64,000 nucleotides of DNA from Psococerastis gibbosa (GCA_963971405.1 OZ020492.1:2294001-2358000), one strand, 5' to 3'; shown: positions 33,591 through 46,013, counted from the first letter of the stretch. A program made the numbers and translations. The notes: generated from the sequence alone by a model not told the origin.

Positions 33591-33973
33591 TCCAAGTTCC
33601 ACGAAGTCACCAATGAAACTCTCACTAGGACCCATAAAAAAAAGTCAAATAAAATGCAAATCTATATAATTAAGATAAAAATGCAAAGTTTTACTTTATT
33701 AAAATTGAGAATTATTTTTCCCAAAGAATCTTACTACATTTCTAATCGCTCGAGCTCTAGCTTATTACTGACTGTCTGCGTTGCTGTCAGGTTCCGTGCC
33801 CATGCAAGGCCAGGTCTGGTGCTGACTTTGCTGTCAGCACTAGTTGCTGATATTCCGTCTTCTTTCACGTAACTATATGAATGAAATGTGAGTCAGGCTC
33901 CAAATGAGGATCGCTGAGAAGTGGCCTAGGCCAGCGGTTCTTAAACTGGAGTACGCACGAACCTTTCCGGGGG

Positions 33974-34020
33974 GTCGTCAGCGAACCTAGTGACCAAAAC
34001 TGTCCCTACAGAACCTCATT
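33974..34020 (+). repeat. Exact ~48-bp repeat, copy 2
   Basis: Identical to 1056-1104. Confidence 0.85.
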
Positions 34021-34455
34021 GGCTGGTCCTTGTCGAAGTAGTTGGGCTGGTCGGATGTGAGCTGAGGTGATGTGGGAGACATGTGGAGGGACCATGTATG
34101 TTTTATGGGGTCCATTAGAAGCTACTCCATTAGGCGGGCACGTCATAAAAATATCTCTCCCCGAATAATGCCTCTTTCAAATTCGGATAATGCGGCTTTC
34201 ACCAAACGCCAAAATATTCCACACCGTCATTTATTTTTGGATGACAAAGTTACCGTATCGCTTTCAATATTCACGCGGCTGTTGCGTGCTCCTCTTGCTT
34301 CCTCTTCTTCAAGTTACAGCCGGATGGCTGGTTGGCAGCAACATGTGACTGCGATGCCTCCACTCCCCTCGATTCTGGCATGCCCTCTTCAGCTCCACGT
34401 ATGACTTGGCCCCTTGCTTAGCCTAGCTTTAAATGCATGAGAATAACGAATAAAT

Positions 34456-34489
34456 TAATAATGAATTTTTGTTCTATTACTAAGCCGAC
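34456..34489 (-). mobile_element. SINE-A 3' end fragment
   Basis: TTTTGTTCTATTACTAAGCC, then break. It abuts the RT tail at 34490. Confidence 0.6.
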
Positions 34490-34709
34490 CTGGGATTTCA
34501 GACAACACCTCGCCCGGATTGGTGTGCTATTGGACAATCTGTGCCGATATTGTGCGATGGAGGTCGAAAGTGGATGGCACATTCTCGCTGAGTGCCACGT
34601 GATCTGGCGCCCCAGACTTCAGAATCTAGGGTGTAGCTCCAGTACCTCCTGCCGTAGCGAGATTCGCAGAAGCAATAGAACTCGACTAGTACGACTGGGG
34701 GACAGCTGA
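34490..34709 (+). pseudogene. R1/Jockey-like LINE ORF2 C-terminal remnant
   Basis: Within the 34437-34709 frame, residues from ~19 on read FRQHLARIGVL, then LCRYCAMEVESGWHILAECH. This is the Cys-Cys-His-Cys region that ends ORF2 of R1/Jockey-type LINEs, with the expected C-x2-C ... H-x4-C spacing. The first ~18 residues come from a SINE-A fragment. 5'-truncated. Confidence 0.8.
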
Positions 34710-35287
34710 TCATAATTTTAGAAGCCCTGCATTCTCCTAGACTAGAATTCTATTTGGAAGTTATGGATGTTATTTAAAATGTTTTTTCAACTGTTCCCTA
34801 TAATAATATAGTGTGAATATCATTTCAAACAGTAGGAGAACGAATGTTTTAAAGCTCAAAAACATCAAAACACACTGGATAAGTGTCTTACAAACAACTA
34901 GGCCACCACAAGTCTTGAATTTGGCAAAGGCTTAATATGAAGTTCTGACTTGCTGGAGTTAGAAGGTACATTTTAAAAACCTGATTGAACCTTTAAAACC
35001 GCTCAGGAAACAATTTTATCCTCCCCCAATTGAAAAACCAGCGGTGCATTCTTTTTTTGTCGACCCCGACCCCAAACCCTTGTCCCTTCGTACCTTTTAC
35101 AAGGTGCGCGCAGCTCTTTTGAAAGGACTCTTTATTAACGGGGGTAGTATGGGTATTCTTGTTGCCCAGCTCTGTGGCATTCTCGGTAGGAGATTATCCC
35201 GTCGTATTGATGCCCCGATAAGCAACCTTGCCCGACCGAGAGGGCACTGCCATTATTCTAACTCCAACGACTTCGATGGCCTGGTCT

Positions 35288-35350
35288 AGTGTGCTTGTAC
35301 TTGTGCAAGTCTCTACGTGCCATGCGATCGGAGACGTGTCGTAACTCAGC
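35288..35350. repeat. Repeat H, copy 2
   Basis: Inverted partner of 4403-4470. The ORF just upstream (35044-35289) is not one I recognise. Confidence 0.75.
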
Positions 35351-35499
35351 ACGGGTACTAACCTGAAGAGGTCAATCGGTTACATCCATTAAATTTCTTG
35401 AATGTGATTTACCTTTAAAATTTTTTTAAAGAGAATAAATAAATCAATTTTTAAGAGTCAATCGAAGAAGGAATAATTAGTCATGAAATATTGACTGTC

Positions 35500-35762
35500 C
35501 TCTTCTTCTGGAGTTTCAATCAATTGCTTGGTTTGCATCGAATGTTTTAGTCTTCTTCTCCACTCTTGTCGGTCTGTCTTGTGCTGTCCTTAGTCCTTTG
35601 TAGGTGTCGCACCCTAGGTTCTTCATGACATCCTCTAGGCTTCCTCTGTCGTCCTCTTGAGTTGGTGCCTTCAACCATACCCTCAATGATGTTCTTGAGC
35701 AGCCCCTCGTGTCTCAGAATATGCCTCATCCATTTGCCTCTTCTTGTTGAAATGGTGACCAT
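35500..35762 (-). pseudogene. Non-LTR reverse transcriptase C-terminal remnant
   Basis: The minus ORF starts within MVTISTRRGKWMRHILRHEG, followed by IIEGMVEGTNSRGRQRK, a signature of RT tails common in hemipteran and other insect LINEs. A frameshift follows: in another frame the sequence continues RLEDVMKNLGCDTYKGLR toward 35500. No catalytic domain. Confidence 0.85.
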
Positions 35763-36021
35763 ATTAGCTCTCTTTTCGTTTAATCTATATATTATACTTC
35801 TTCATTGGAATTTCGAAATTCTTCTGTTGACTGTAGAGCTGACAAAAATATATCATCCTATAGCAGAAATGCTCCTCTATATTTATATATATTATATATT
35901 TATATGTATGAATAAGACAAGAATAAGCAATATCACTATACAATTACATTAACAAACATATGCTGCTATGCAAAACCATAATACTGATTAACGAAAGGTA
36001 CTTATAAATAATAATAATAAT

Positions 36022-36112
36022 GTCCTGAAGAACATTTTATGAACCTAGGCTTACTTATAGTAGGCCATTGGTCCCGAGCCCAATGACAACGACCCCATCG
36101 ATTTCGGACATT
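36022..36112 (-). mobile_element. Retroposon B 3' part, cut by FB
   Basis: AACCTAGGCTTACTTATAG ... CCCCATCGATTTCGGACATT, then the FB terminus. Confidence 0.75.
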
Positions 36113-38376
36113 ATTGCTTTCCAATTTATACGTAGTATAAGGAAAGCTTTGTGATGGTCGAAATTTTCGATTCCGAGATTTCAACGGAATTACACGTTTT
36201 GAGGTCCCAGGAACCCAAAAAAGTGGTTTTTACGAAATGTCTGTCTGTCTGTCTGTCTGTCTGTCTGCAGTATGTCTGTCTGTCTGTTCATCGATTTCCG
36301 GGCCAACAACTCAGCCGATTTTGATAAAAGTTTGCATGTAGGTTAACTGAAATCATACCTCGAGAGCAATTTTTTTTTTGGGCTAACTCAATTTGGAGGG
36401 GTTTTATTCTCAAAAAACTAAAAAAAAGTCTAAAAAAATTGTATCGCAAAAATGGCTCCAACGATTTCTTTTAAATTCACATATATTGCAGTCGTTATTA
36501 ATTTAAACAAAATGCGGGGGGTCGCTTGCCCCTTGATAGTTTGCTTCTCGGGGTAAAAAAAACACCTCAATTTTAATGAAAAATGACTAAAAATTAATTA
36601 TTATTCTGCGTAACTTTTCTATCGATGATTTCTACCTTCAGGCATGTTTTAGGTAGTAACAAAACCGGACAGGTTGTATTCCCAAAAAAATATTTGGTTC
36701 TGTGCAAAAAATTATTTTTTGAAAAAATTATGGAAATTTTTTTAAATTCATGCTCCAATACATTACGTGCCATGTGTCATTGTTACTAGTGTTACAATGT
36801 ATTGGTCTGTTCGTTCCAGAATACGCAATTGAGTTTTAAGGGGTTTTTAATATATTGAGATAGACCCTTTTTCTCGTCAGGGTCAACTGGAGGGGGAAAG
36901 ACCTTATGGCTATCAATAACCTTACGAAATAAATATGTTACTTTACATTTTAATGCACAATATTTAGCCGTTACCATCACTAAGTGACCACAATTTTTAA
37001 ACTTAGTTTTGGAGAAACAACTGACACTGGCGATGCCATGTTGAAGGAATTCCAAAACTGTGGCCAATTAGTGTTATTCATGGCCACATAATGTACGCTG
37101 AAATGTAGAGGAACATTTCTTCTGAGGAATGGGACAAAGCTGAGCCTAAAACAAACGTTAATGTTAACGCATACAGGTATGTACGTTGCGCGTAGTAGAG
37201 AGAGTATGCTAACTATAACAGTTTTTTTCTTATGTTGAGGTACATTTTGTGTAGGCTCGTGACCACTTATGCCACCTACTGAGAATTACTACTACTTGTT
37301 CCGAGCGTTTTTGACGTGACAATGTCTAATAAATCGATGAACGCTAGCTGGATCACTGGGTGCATGCACGAAAAGGCGTCCGTTGTCCGTTACGCCGCAT
37401 CTTAGTTAATGTGGTTTTCATTGCTTATTACAACAACAAAATTTTCTTTTGGTAAAATCTTTGCAACCAAAAGTGTCAGGTTTAGCTGGGGCATATGTGT
37501 TAATCGCTGTTGGAACTATTGAAAGTTTACTCGAACATGCTTTCCAATTTATCAATTAGTAGATAGAGAAAATGAGTACTTTCAATGTAAATAATTTTCC
37601 TATAGTTAAATTTCGGACATCTCGGGGGGGGGGGGGGTTGTTTACCTGACGTCACTGGAGGTGAAGCAAATTCTAGATAGGTCTTACATTACATTACATA
37701 ACCACACAGCAATAATGGCAAGGCACGCACTGCATTTGAGCGTGAAGTTTCATTTTTTCAAAAACATTTTTTTGCGCAAACCAAATAGTTTTTTGGGAAA
37801 GCAACCTGTCCGGTTTCGTTACCCAATTTAACACCTTAAACATGCCTGAAGGTAGAAATCATTGACAGAAAGGTTTAGCAGAAAAATTATTTTTTAGTCA
37901 TTTTCCATTAAAATTTAGTTATTTTTATTTTTTTACCCCCAGAAGAAAACTATGAAGGGGCAAGAGACCCCCCGCATTTTGTTAACATTAATAACGACTA
38001 CAATATATGTGAATTTAAAAGAAATCGATGGAGCCGTTTTTGAGAAATAATTTTTTTAGACTTTTTTTTGGAGTTTTTTGAGAATAAACCCCCTCCCCCC
38101 CCCAAATTGAGTTAGCCCAAAATAAAAAAAATGGTCTTGAGGCATGATTTTTATGAACCTATATGCAGAATTTCATCAAAATCGGCCGAGTAGTTTACCC
38201 GGAAATAGATGAACAGACAGACAGACAGACAGACAGAGCGACAGACAGACATTTCGTAAAAACCACTTTTTTGGGTTCCTGGGACCTCAAAACGTGTAAT
38301 TCCGTTGAAATCTCGGAATCGGAAATTTCGACCATCACAAAGCTTTCCTTATACTACGTATAAATTGGAAAGCAAA
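36113..38376. mobile_element. FB fold-back element, full-length copy
   Basis: About 2.26 kb with inverted arms of roughly 690 bp (36113-36800 and 37690-38376). Both ends read TGCTTTCCAATTTATACG, followed by a small TTATACGTAGTATAA palindrome. Each arm carries a CTGT/GACA microsatellite (36238-36290; 38212-38252), a CTCAAAAAACT stretch and a GGTCGCTTGCCCC-like segment. The ~890-bp centre has no recognisable transposase. The 91-aa minus ORF at 37067-36792 is not one I recognise. The left end interrupts a retroposon-B copy after CGGACATTAT. Confidence 0.85.
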
Positions 38377-38472
38377 AAGAAACGGGTGTGAGAGGGACAG
38401 ATAAGGGCCGGAAACCGGGGTATGCATAACCATGGCTGTACTGGCGGTGGTAGACGGTGAGTGACAGCCAAA

Positions 38473-38645
38473 CCCCTACAAAAGACTTCTTGTGAATAGC
38501 TTGCTGGGACGGGTGAGGTGTCTTCGAGTGGTGTTAAGTCACGGGCCCTCCCCCACACATTTCACGGGGACCTCATCATCAATGCCCAAGGGTAGAATGC
38601 AAGTATTTTTCGTTTGGAAACTTGGTGTGACTAATAGGCCCGGTG
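38473..38645 (+). repeat. Repeat I, copy 1
   Basis: ACAAAAGACTTCTTGTGAATAG, GTGTCTTCGAGTGGTGTTAA, ATTTCACGGGGACCTCA, AATGCCCAAGGG. Starts about 100 bp right of the full FB element. Confidence 0.7.
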
Positions 38646-39229
38646 GGGTGTACACGCACGATTCAAACGTCGGCGATTCGCTGAGAAACTTGTCATCTGA
38701 GCGAATGGGTTGTTGTAATACTAGAGTCTACTTCAGCAAGTTTCTGTCGCTGGCTTGCCGCTGTGCACGGTTTTCACCTCGTCTGCAAAACAGAAATCTT
38801 CTGAAGTGCGTTCAGAAATAGACTATATTTTGTTTCACCATGACAATGACATATATCCCCGACGTTCGTATCGTCTGCGTCGCTCTATTCAAATGCATTA
38901 CAAAAGGAGTGACCTAGCTTGTGGTAACACAGTCCAGAATAGTCCAGGAACTGAACGGAAGGGTCCAATGGATGAAAGCGTTAAGTTAAAATATATATAT
39001 CTTAATATATAAAAGAAAGTCGGGTTTGTTACTCCAGTTATACCTCGAGAAAGGCTGGACTTGGATTTGTGTCCATCGCGGATATTAGAATAAATATTAA
39101 ATCATTCAATTTACATTAATTAGATTAATGAATTTCGATGAAAATAAACAGAGTTGAATGGTCATGGCGGCCATGTTTAATTAAAGCAGACGACGTTTTT
39201 TGTTACGTTGGCATTGTGCACCAGGCTGT

Positions 39230-39440
39230 CAAATTTAGAAAATAAACAGGTGCATTTTGGCGGGAAATTCAAATTTAATAGTTTTATTAAATGTTTTCTT
39301 TATTGTTTTCTTTGTTATTTCATATATTATTATATTTATTTATTTATTACATATATTGTTTAAAACGGAAATTGCCGAAGTCGGGTGGCTTCAATCCGAA
39401 TGTTTACGATGAGTCTATAGTTTTACTATGTCTATGGTGT
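39230..39440 (+). repeat. Repeat J, copy 1
   Basis: GGTGCATTTTGGCGGGAAATTC ... TTTACGATGAGTCTATAG and TTTTACTATGTCTATGG; inverted relative to 51070-51515. Confidence 0.75.
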
Positions 39441-39799
39441 GACCACAATTAATTTACATGAGCAGTGACTGCGAGGCCGTAGGCCGAGCTGCCGCCTGAT
39501 TTAGATGAGCAGCGGCAGGCGCAAGAGGGGCGGGGCCGCGAAGCGGGCCCCAGCTCAGCTTGTATATATATAATTTATGGGAGTGTTCAGTAGTAGAGGA
39601 TGGTAGTACGCACTTAGGAGTATTATGAGTGAAAGAGTGGGATATACAATAACACCTTTAGTGATAAAATCTTTTCTTAATGCGACTTAACCCTTTCTTT
39701 AACTAACACGGAGTTAAAACACACTTGTAAACAAATGCCAAATGGCCAGGAATGTCCACACCAGTTCGCAGGTGATACTGTGACGGAGTGATGGACTAA

Positions 39800-39985
39800 C
39801 AAAAGACATGTTGTGAATAGAACGGGAGGGTGCTGGTTTGGGGGATATGTCTTTGAGTGCTGTTAAATTTTTGCCCTGGGGAGGGCTGTGGGTGGGCTAG
39901 GCACCCATTTCACGGGGACCTTAGCTTCAATACCCAAAGGGATAAGTTATGCATCGTGCAAGTATTTTCGTGTGAAGAGGAAGCT
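39800..39985 (+). repeat. Repeat I, copy 2
   Basis: ACAAAAGACATGTTGTGAATAG, TGTCTTTGAGTGCTGTTAAA, ATTTCACGGGGACCTTAG, AATACCCAAAGGG, same orientation as copy 1. Confidence 0.7.
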
Positions 39986-40302
39986 GACCGTTGACACTGG
40001 CCGTACCTGGCTAACCCCAAAATATGTTCGTTTATATGTAACGGTTTGGTCTAATAAATTAGCGGAGCACTACTTCATACATAATACTAAAAATTTTTAT
40101 TTCTGAGGCAGAGGTTTTTTTTGTGAAATTTACTAATTTATCAGATTCATGGAAAAGTTATAAAAATAAAATAAATAAAAATACCGTATGATATGGACGG
40201 TGTTTGCAACGGTCCTATACCAAATAAATGGACCAAATCTGTATAATTCAAGTAGTAAGTAAGTAATTGAAGTATTAAAGTAAAAAATATAAGCCAATCT
40301 AT

Positions 40303-40374
40303 TTTGAGACAAGATTACCATTGACACAATGTAACAGACGGAAGTATGACTTAACCAAGCACACATACGAGTCA
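40303..40374 (-). mobile_element. Retroposon B 5' fragment
   Basis: GAGACAAGATTACCATTGAC, GACTTAACCAAGC and ACATACGAGTC. Confidence 0.72.
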
Positions 40375-40418
40375 AACTTGTGGCTCTCCAGCTGTTAATT
40401 GTCACTTTTTGTGTTTTA

Positions 40419-40646
40419 ATAAATAATTAAATAAGTATCGACTTTTTTTTTGTTCTATTACTAAGCCAGCCTAGCGGAGTTAGGGCTATAAGCCCTCTCT
40501 TACATTCAGCTAGGGAAGCCCGGGACCGCCTGCTTTACTTGCCCTCCGAAGCATGGCCTGAAAATAAAGCAAGTGTGTGACACGGACCAACAACTTTTCG
40601 GGTGAAAGCTGGAGTCCGTTCCACTACTCTATACATATCCTGACAT
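40419..40646 (-). mobile_element. SINE-A, full length
   Basis: AT-rich tail at 40419, CTATTACTAAGCCAGCC, GCCCTCCGAAGCATGGCC. The B-box complement is decayed (GACACGGACC). Ends near TATCCTGACA. Confidence 0.88.
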
Positions 40647-40819
40647 TAATTTAATGGCATTTTTCTCTTTTTACAGGTAAGTTCTCAAAGAAGACATTAA
40701 GAAAAACGCTTAAACATCAGGCGAAATTAAGAATTATATTTAACAGGTTTGATAATTAGGAGCCCTGAGTCACTATCGTTTCAGATTCGATGTTACACCC
40801 TTTCTCTTAATAGTTTCGA

Positions 40820-41060
40820 AAATCACCGTGGTCGTTCTGAACCGTTTCGTCAATATCTGCGGTCGACATCGTCAATGGAACTCCGCAGCAATTCTATGAT
40901 TGTATCGCGGTATATTGAAGGCTCTGTAGCAACTTAGAGGTCTATGCAGTTCCACTGAAGATGTTGGCCGCAAATGTTGACGAAACTGTTGGAAGTACGC
41001 TTTTAGAATGACCGCGGCTTCACATAACTCCGGCCGTGAAAGCCTTTGTAATTATATCGA
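40820..41060. repeat. Fold-back repeat F, copy 2
   Basis: GGTCGTTCTGAACCGTTTCG ... CCACTGAAGATGTTGGCC ... GACGAAACTGTTGGAAGTACG ... GCCGTGAAAGCCTTTG parallels copy 1 in the same orientation. Confidence 0.75.
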
Positions 41061-42315
41061 ATAGTCCGAGTTTGAAGAAAGCTTGCATTTTTTTTATCTC
41101 ACCAATTTCATATCTTTGCGTCTGCAGATCAACGAGCCATTAATTAATTCTGACTATTGTCATTAGTTTAGAAAATATTTTGAAACCTCAATGTCCCAAA
41201 TAACCATACGCTATACATCGGAACAAAGCTAAAGCCTGTCAGAACGCCCGAATGGCAAAAACATTACAATTGCAAACCAAAAAGAGAAATATTTTTGGAG
41301 TCAAACTGTTTAATAGACGGTCCCTGGGCAACCTCGTTGTCCAGTTACCTCCTGATAGCAGTTTGCCACTACACGCTAACTCTCACAACAGCAGACACAT
41401 CACAAACAACAGGTGTCAGGTGGGCCTATATGCAAGCCCTAGCATTTAGTCACCCTTAAAATAACTTATAAAAAATAATTATTTAAAAATGATTGTCTAT
41501 TAATTTAAAGTATTTTTTCTTCTTACAACAACTACATAATTTAAAACATTTACTTTCATAGCTAAAATTAATATAAAAAAACTAAAATGTTAGTGATATG
41601 CCAAATTTTCTGCTTTTCAGGTCATGCAAAACGTAAGATTCAGTGGCTTGTTACTGCTTTGGGCAACTGGCTAGATCTGTGTAGGGAAAAAAATTGAGAT
41701 TTGAGATTGAGAAAAAAAAATATTTTTTTAAAACAATTATTCTTGCTTTATAATTTTTTATATATTAATTTAAAGTTAGTTTTTAGTTTGTTACAACTCT
41801 GAGCTATGGAATGTCACGACTGTAACCTTTTCGGGTTAAATTAGCAAATAATCTCACCCAAAAGGTAGGAATTTGGTGCCGCCCTTTTCATGGTATATGG
41901 CTCTACCGCCCCCTCCCGGACCATTTTAATTGTAGGGTACCCACTCACCCTCCCCCTTTTTCCCATGCTTTAACTCACTGTGGCCTAAAGTAAGTGCCTC
42001 GTATTTTTTTATAGTTATTCTTGCTTGCGTAGAATACATAGCTGTGTTTATCTTATTAAAGAAAGTTTCTGTTTACCACATAGCTTGTGGAAACACAAAG
42101 TGTTCCATTCATTAAAAAAAAAAAAAAAAAAACACGAAGCATCGTAAAGCTAAGCTTTCGTTGAGATTTTGTTTAGATTTGTTGAGTTTTTGTTTAGATT
42201 TTGTTGAGATTTCGGTAGTTGACCTGATTAGCCAGATCTCAATGCTGCGCTGTCATCCATTTCGTGTAGTGTAAAATTATTTGAGGCAATTGATATTCTG
42301 CCAAGTGTTCTAGTA
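41061..42315. other. Non-coding stretch
   Basis: AT-rich. Poly-A runs near 41705 and 42114. Nothing else seen. Confidence 0.4.
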
Positions 42316-42543
42316 TTAAATAAATAAAGAATGAAATAAATAATAATTTTTCGCTCTTTTACTGTGCCAACCTAGCGGAGTTAGGGCTATAAAGCCCCTC
42401 TTACACTCAACTAGGAAAGCCCGGGACCACGTGCTTTACATGCCCTCTGAAGCATGGCCAGATAACGTAGCAAGTGTGGGACTCGAACCAACAACCTTCC
42501 GGGTGGAAGTCAAAGTCTGTACCACTACTCTACATGTCCTGAC
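42316..42543 (-). mobile_element. SINE-A, full length
   Basis: A-rich tail, CTCTTTTACTGTGCCAACC, GGGACTCGAACCAACAACC, ending CATGTCCTGAC. Confidence 0.9.
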
Positions 42544-42874
42544 TATAGCATAAATTATTAATAAAACTCTGAAAGTTTCTTGTTTACCTCTTTATTGACT
42601 TTTTTTAAAATAATTACATGAGAAATTAGTCCAAATCCAAGTAAAATTAAAATATATACTTCTTGGTAACCAAGGCTTTCCCCTTCCAATTAATAATAAT
42701 AAATTATAATAATTTACAGCAACAGCCTACAGCATATTACAATAATTATTGGTGGTGGTAAGGGGATCCCAAAGGATTAACCCGTGCTGGGGCCTCTATT
42801 AATTTATAACAGTTTAGAATGATGGAATAATTCGATACGTAAAAACTGGCTGCAAAAATTCAAAAGAACCGGTC

Positions 42875-43672
42875 CGAGTTTACTCGAACATGCTTTCCAA
42901 TTTATCAAATTAGTATAGACAGAGAAAATTAGTAATTTCATGGTAAATAATTTTCCTATGGCTAAATTGGCTAAATTTCGGGTATCTCGGGGGGGTTGTC
43001 CACCTGACGTCACTGGAGGTGAGGTAAATTCTAGATAGGTCAGACCAATACATTACCATACAGCAATAATGACAGGGCATTTGAGCGCGAATTTTCTATC
43101 ATTTTTTCAAAAAACATTTTTTTGCAAAAAACCACATAGTTTTTCGGGAAAGCAACCTGTCCGGTTTCGTTACTCAATTTAACACTTAAAACATGCCTGA
43201 AGGTAGAAATCATCGATTGAATGGTTTTGCAGAAAAATTATTTTTTAGTCATTTTTCATTAAAATTTAGTTATTTTTATTTTTTTCCCCAGAAGCAAACT
43301 ATCAAGGGGCAAGCGACCCGCCGCCTTTTGTCAACATTAATGGCGACTACAATATATGTAAATTTAAAAGAAATGGTTGGAGCCGTTTTTGAGAAATAAT
43401 TTTTTTAGACTTTTTTTTGGAGTTTTTTGGAAATATAACCCCCCCCCCCCCCAAAAAAATGGGTTAGCCCAAAATATAAAAAAATGGTCCTGAGGCTTGA
43501 TTTATGTTAACCTATACGCTAAATTTAATCCAAATCGACTGAGTAGTTTGCCCGCAAATCGATGAACAGACAGACAGACAGAGCCACAGACAGACATTTT
43601 GTAAAAACCACTTTTTTGGGTTCCTGGTACCTCAAAACGTGTAAATCCTTTGAAATCTCGAAATCGGAAAAA
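42875..43672 (+). mobile_element. FB partial copy (right half)
   Basis: Parallels 37530-38325: CGAACATGCTTTCCAATTTA, poly-G, CACCTGACGTCACTGGAGG, GCAACCTGTCCGG, a GACA microsatellite at 43567-43581, then CTCAAAACGTGTAAATCC. The outermost end is missing. Confidence 0.85.
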
Positions 43673-43739
43673 AAAAGAGAGAGAAAAAACGCAATAAACA
43701 TAATAAAGAAAAAACCACAATGCAGAGCGATATAGGTAC

Positions 43740-44010
43740 AGTATATGGTGCCACTTTGCCAACGGCCATACCAAGTTGAATCCACGAGAACAGAGCCTGT
43801 TCCAAACTGTGGCAAACTAGGTAGTATGCACAGCTTTGGCAGGGGAACATGGTGGGACATGATAACGCGCTGAGACTAAACCAGTCAGTCTACGTGCGTG
43901 TCGAGTCGTGGGCACCTCCGATTTAATCGTGTGACTTCACTAAGTTCCCCATGTGGTTCAGAATCGACTATAATCTGGAGGTCCACCCTGTCAGTCAACT
44001 CCCTTTCTCC
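43740..44010 (+). repeat. Dispersed repeat C, copy 2
   Basis: ACCAAGTTGAATCCACGAG, GGGGAACATGGTGGGAC, TAATCGTGTGACTTCAC, CTATAATCTGGAGGTCCAC; inverted relative to copy 1. It directly follows an FB fragment. Confidence 0.75.
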
Positions 44011-44671
44011 CCGAGGTGAAGGAGTCTGCCCTTAGGGTGCCTCAAATTAAAAAACAGACTCACTCCCTGGCTGGCAGGGTTGCTTAAAGCAGAAATGCTA
44101 CAAGCAGGCATTGGACAACAAACAAACAAACTTTGTGAAGTAAGTTATAAAGCTATATAAGCTTGCGGATTTTGTGGTAAGAATGTAAAATTGTCTCTTA
44201 ACTTTGCAACATATCAATGTTTTTTTAAACTTAGGCTTATAAATAAAGCGGAATAATGAGCCGTCATCCGAAGCGGACATAGATTCGAACCCGGTCTTAG
44301 AATTAGATTGTAGAGCGATGCATCTAGCCCGGCTATCTGTTTCAATCATCTAAATACAAACCATTGAGTGACTTGCAAGATACTTATCTGACTATTTATC
44401 GTCTGTCTTTAGTTAAGTGTACTATGGTTTGGACATTTTAATATTGGATGCTTAACAAAGGACCATATTACAGTTAGAACGTTTTTAATTTATTATTTCG
44501 TTGTAATCGATAATATTTTTGAATTCGTACTGATTCGGAAACAAAAATATCTCTGTTGGAGCCATTGGCGGAGCTTGTGGAAACATGGTGCATCTTTTGG
44601 GAAATACACCTGTATTGACTTCCAGCAACGTGGAGTCGGAGTAATTTGAACCCTGTTCACACTATTTCAGC

Positions 44672-44792
44672 TAACTGAAATTAGAGGATAAAGAAAAACT
44701 GAACTGGACGATCTAGGTTAGGTTAGGCGTAGATCGTGGGTTCGAATCCCGCCAAGTCCAGTTTTTCTTTATCCTCTAATAATTTCAGTTAT
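44672..44792. repeat. Hairpin enclosing a tRNA-like B box
   Basis: Arms TAACTGAAATTAGAGGATAAAG and its complement enclose GATCGTGGGTTCGAATCCCGCC (44733-44754), a perfect B-box/T-arm. No A box or acceptor stem, so not a tRNA gene. Related B-box sequence occurs at 52620-52650. Confidence 0.72.
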
Positions 44793-44954
44793 AACGTGGA
44801 GGTTGCCTCTTCAACCAAAAAGTTAATTTAAAAGTCAGTGTTATACACTCCATATGATACTGCAATAATGCGATTTCTGCTATGTCGAATGATCGGAAAA
44901 CCCGTGTTAGAGATTCAGAAACCTGTCACAAAGCCAAATACTTGCTGGTCTTGT

Positions 44955-45090
44955 GGGAGTTGGCGATTGTGTAGAGCGGTTGTTTAAATGGTAAAGCATG
45001 CCTGGACCATTGCAAAGCAAAATAGGGCTTAATTCAGCTACATGACCTAAGGAAAGAGTACCCTGAAAAGGGTCGAATTCCCTTCATTAA
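44955..45090 (+). repeat. Repeat L, copy 1
   Basis: GGGCTTAATTCAGCTAC ... CCTGAAAAGGGTCGAATTCCC resembles 27115-27185 (GACTTAGTTCAGCTACC ... CCTGAAAAGGGTCTAATTCCC). The end looks like a B box. Confidence 0.55.
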
Positions 45091-45224
45091 CGAAAAAGGT
45101 CTCGAAGAATACATAGTAATAATACTCAGCAATATTACAATATTCAGCTATAAATAATATATTAATAATATTGTGCAATAGGAAAGAAGAAAAAAAAGAA
45201 AGAAAATTGTCTTTATTTTCTATT

Positions 45225-45485
45225 TGGGCGCATTTTGGACCTTTGCAATTAACTCAGCATAACCAACAAATGGTCCCGTGATATGATTCTTGTGGACCTA
45301 TCGTATATCCCGAATTTCATCAAAACCCATTGAGTAGTTTGTCGACAAATCAACGAACAAACAGAAATGGCGTAAAAAACACTTTTTTAGGTCCCCCGGA
45401 TCTCTAAACGTTTATATCCGTTGAAATCTCGAAATCGAAAATTTCGACCAAAAAGCTTTCCTTATACTAACTTATACATAGGTGA
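45225..45485 (+). mobile_element. FB right-end fragment
   Basis: Follows 38140-38365: CCCGAATTTCATCAAAACC, AACACTTTTTTAGG, CCGTTGAAATCTCGAAATCG, AGCTTTCCTTATACTAAC. No GACA microsatellite. Confidence 0.7.
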
Positions 45486-45635
45486 ACAATAATATAATGA
45501 AATGGTTACACGTAACCATTCCATTGTATTATTGTATTAACGTACAAGTACGTTTAGACCACAAGGCTTACATGTAAAAACAAAACGAGTGTGAGCCCAT
45601 TTTAACAAATTTGGTTATAAATTATGCAATAATTT

Positions 45636-45829
45636 GCAATAATAAATAAATAAACAACGACTTTGTGTTCTATTGCTAACCCAGCCTAGCTGAGTTAGTG
45701 CTACAAAGCCCCTCGTACACTCAACTAAAGAAGACCTGAGACCGCCTGTTTTACATGTCGTCTGAAGTATGGCCTGAAAATGTAGCTGGTGTGGGACCCG
45801 AACCAACAGCCTTTTGGGGGAAAGTCATG
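45636..45829 (-). mobile_element. SINE-A, 5'-truncated
   Basis: CTATTGCTAACCCAGCC to GGGACCCGAACCAACAGCC and GGGGGAAAGTC. The A-box end is missing. Confidence 0.82.
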
Positions 45830-46013
45830 CGTTAATAAATTTTCCTACTGGCGAGTCGCGATCAATGTTTGGAGTGGCCTGTTTGCATGGATTGGTCTGC
45901 TTAGCTCAAGACCCTGCCATGTGCATGGAGACGGGACTGAGACCAAAGTGGATGAGTCACCATGCAACCATTCCACCTCTAATTGCTCCATCTTGTTTCT
46001 GAGGCTAGCTATA

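Noticed and set aside
36792-37067. 91-aa minus ORF in the FB centre as a transposase
   Set aside because: No recognisable catalytic or DNA-binding motif, and much of the surrounding sequence recurs as non-coding fragments.
38492-38821. 109-aa plus ORF
   Set aside because: Overlaps repeat I, whose second copy at 39800 does not keep the frame.
44709-44760. Possible tRNA gene
   Set aside because: Only the T-arm/B box is present; no D arm, anticodon arm or acceptor pairing.
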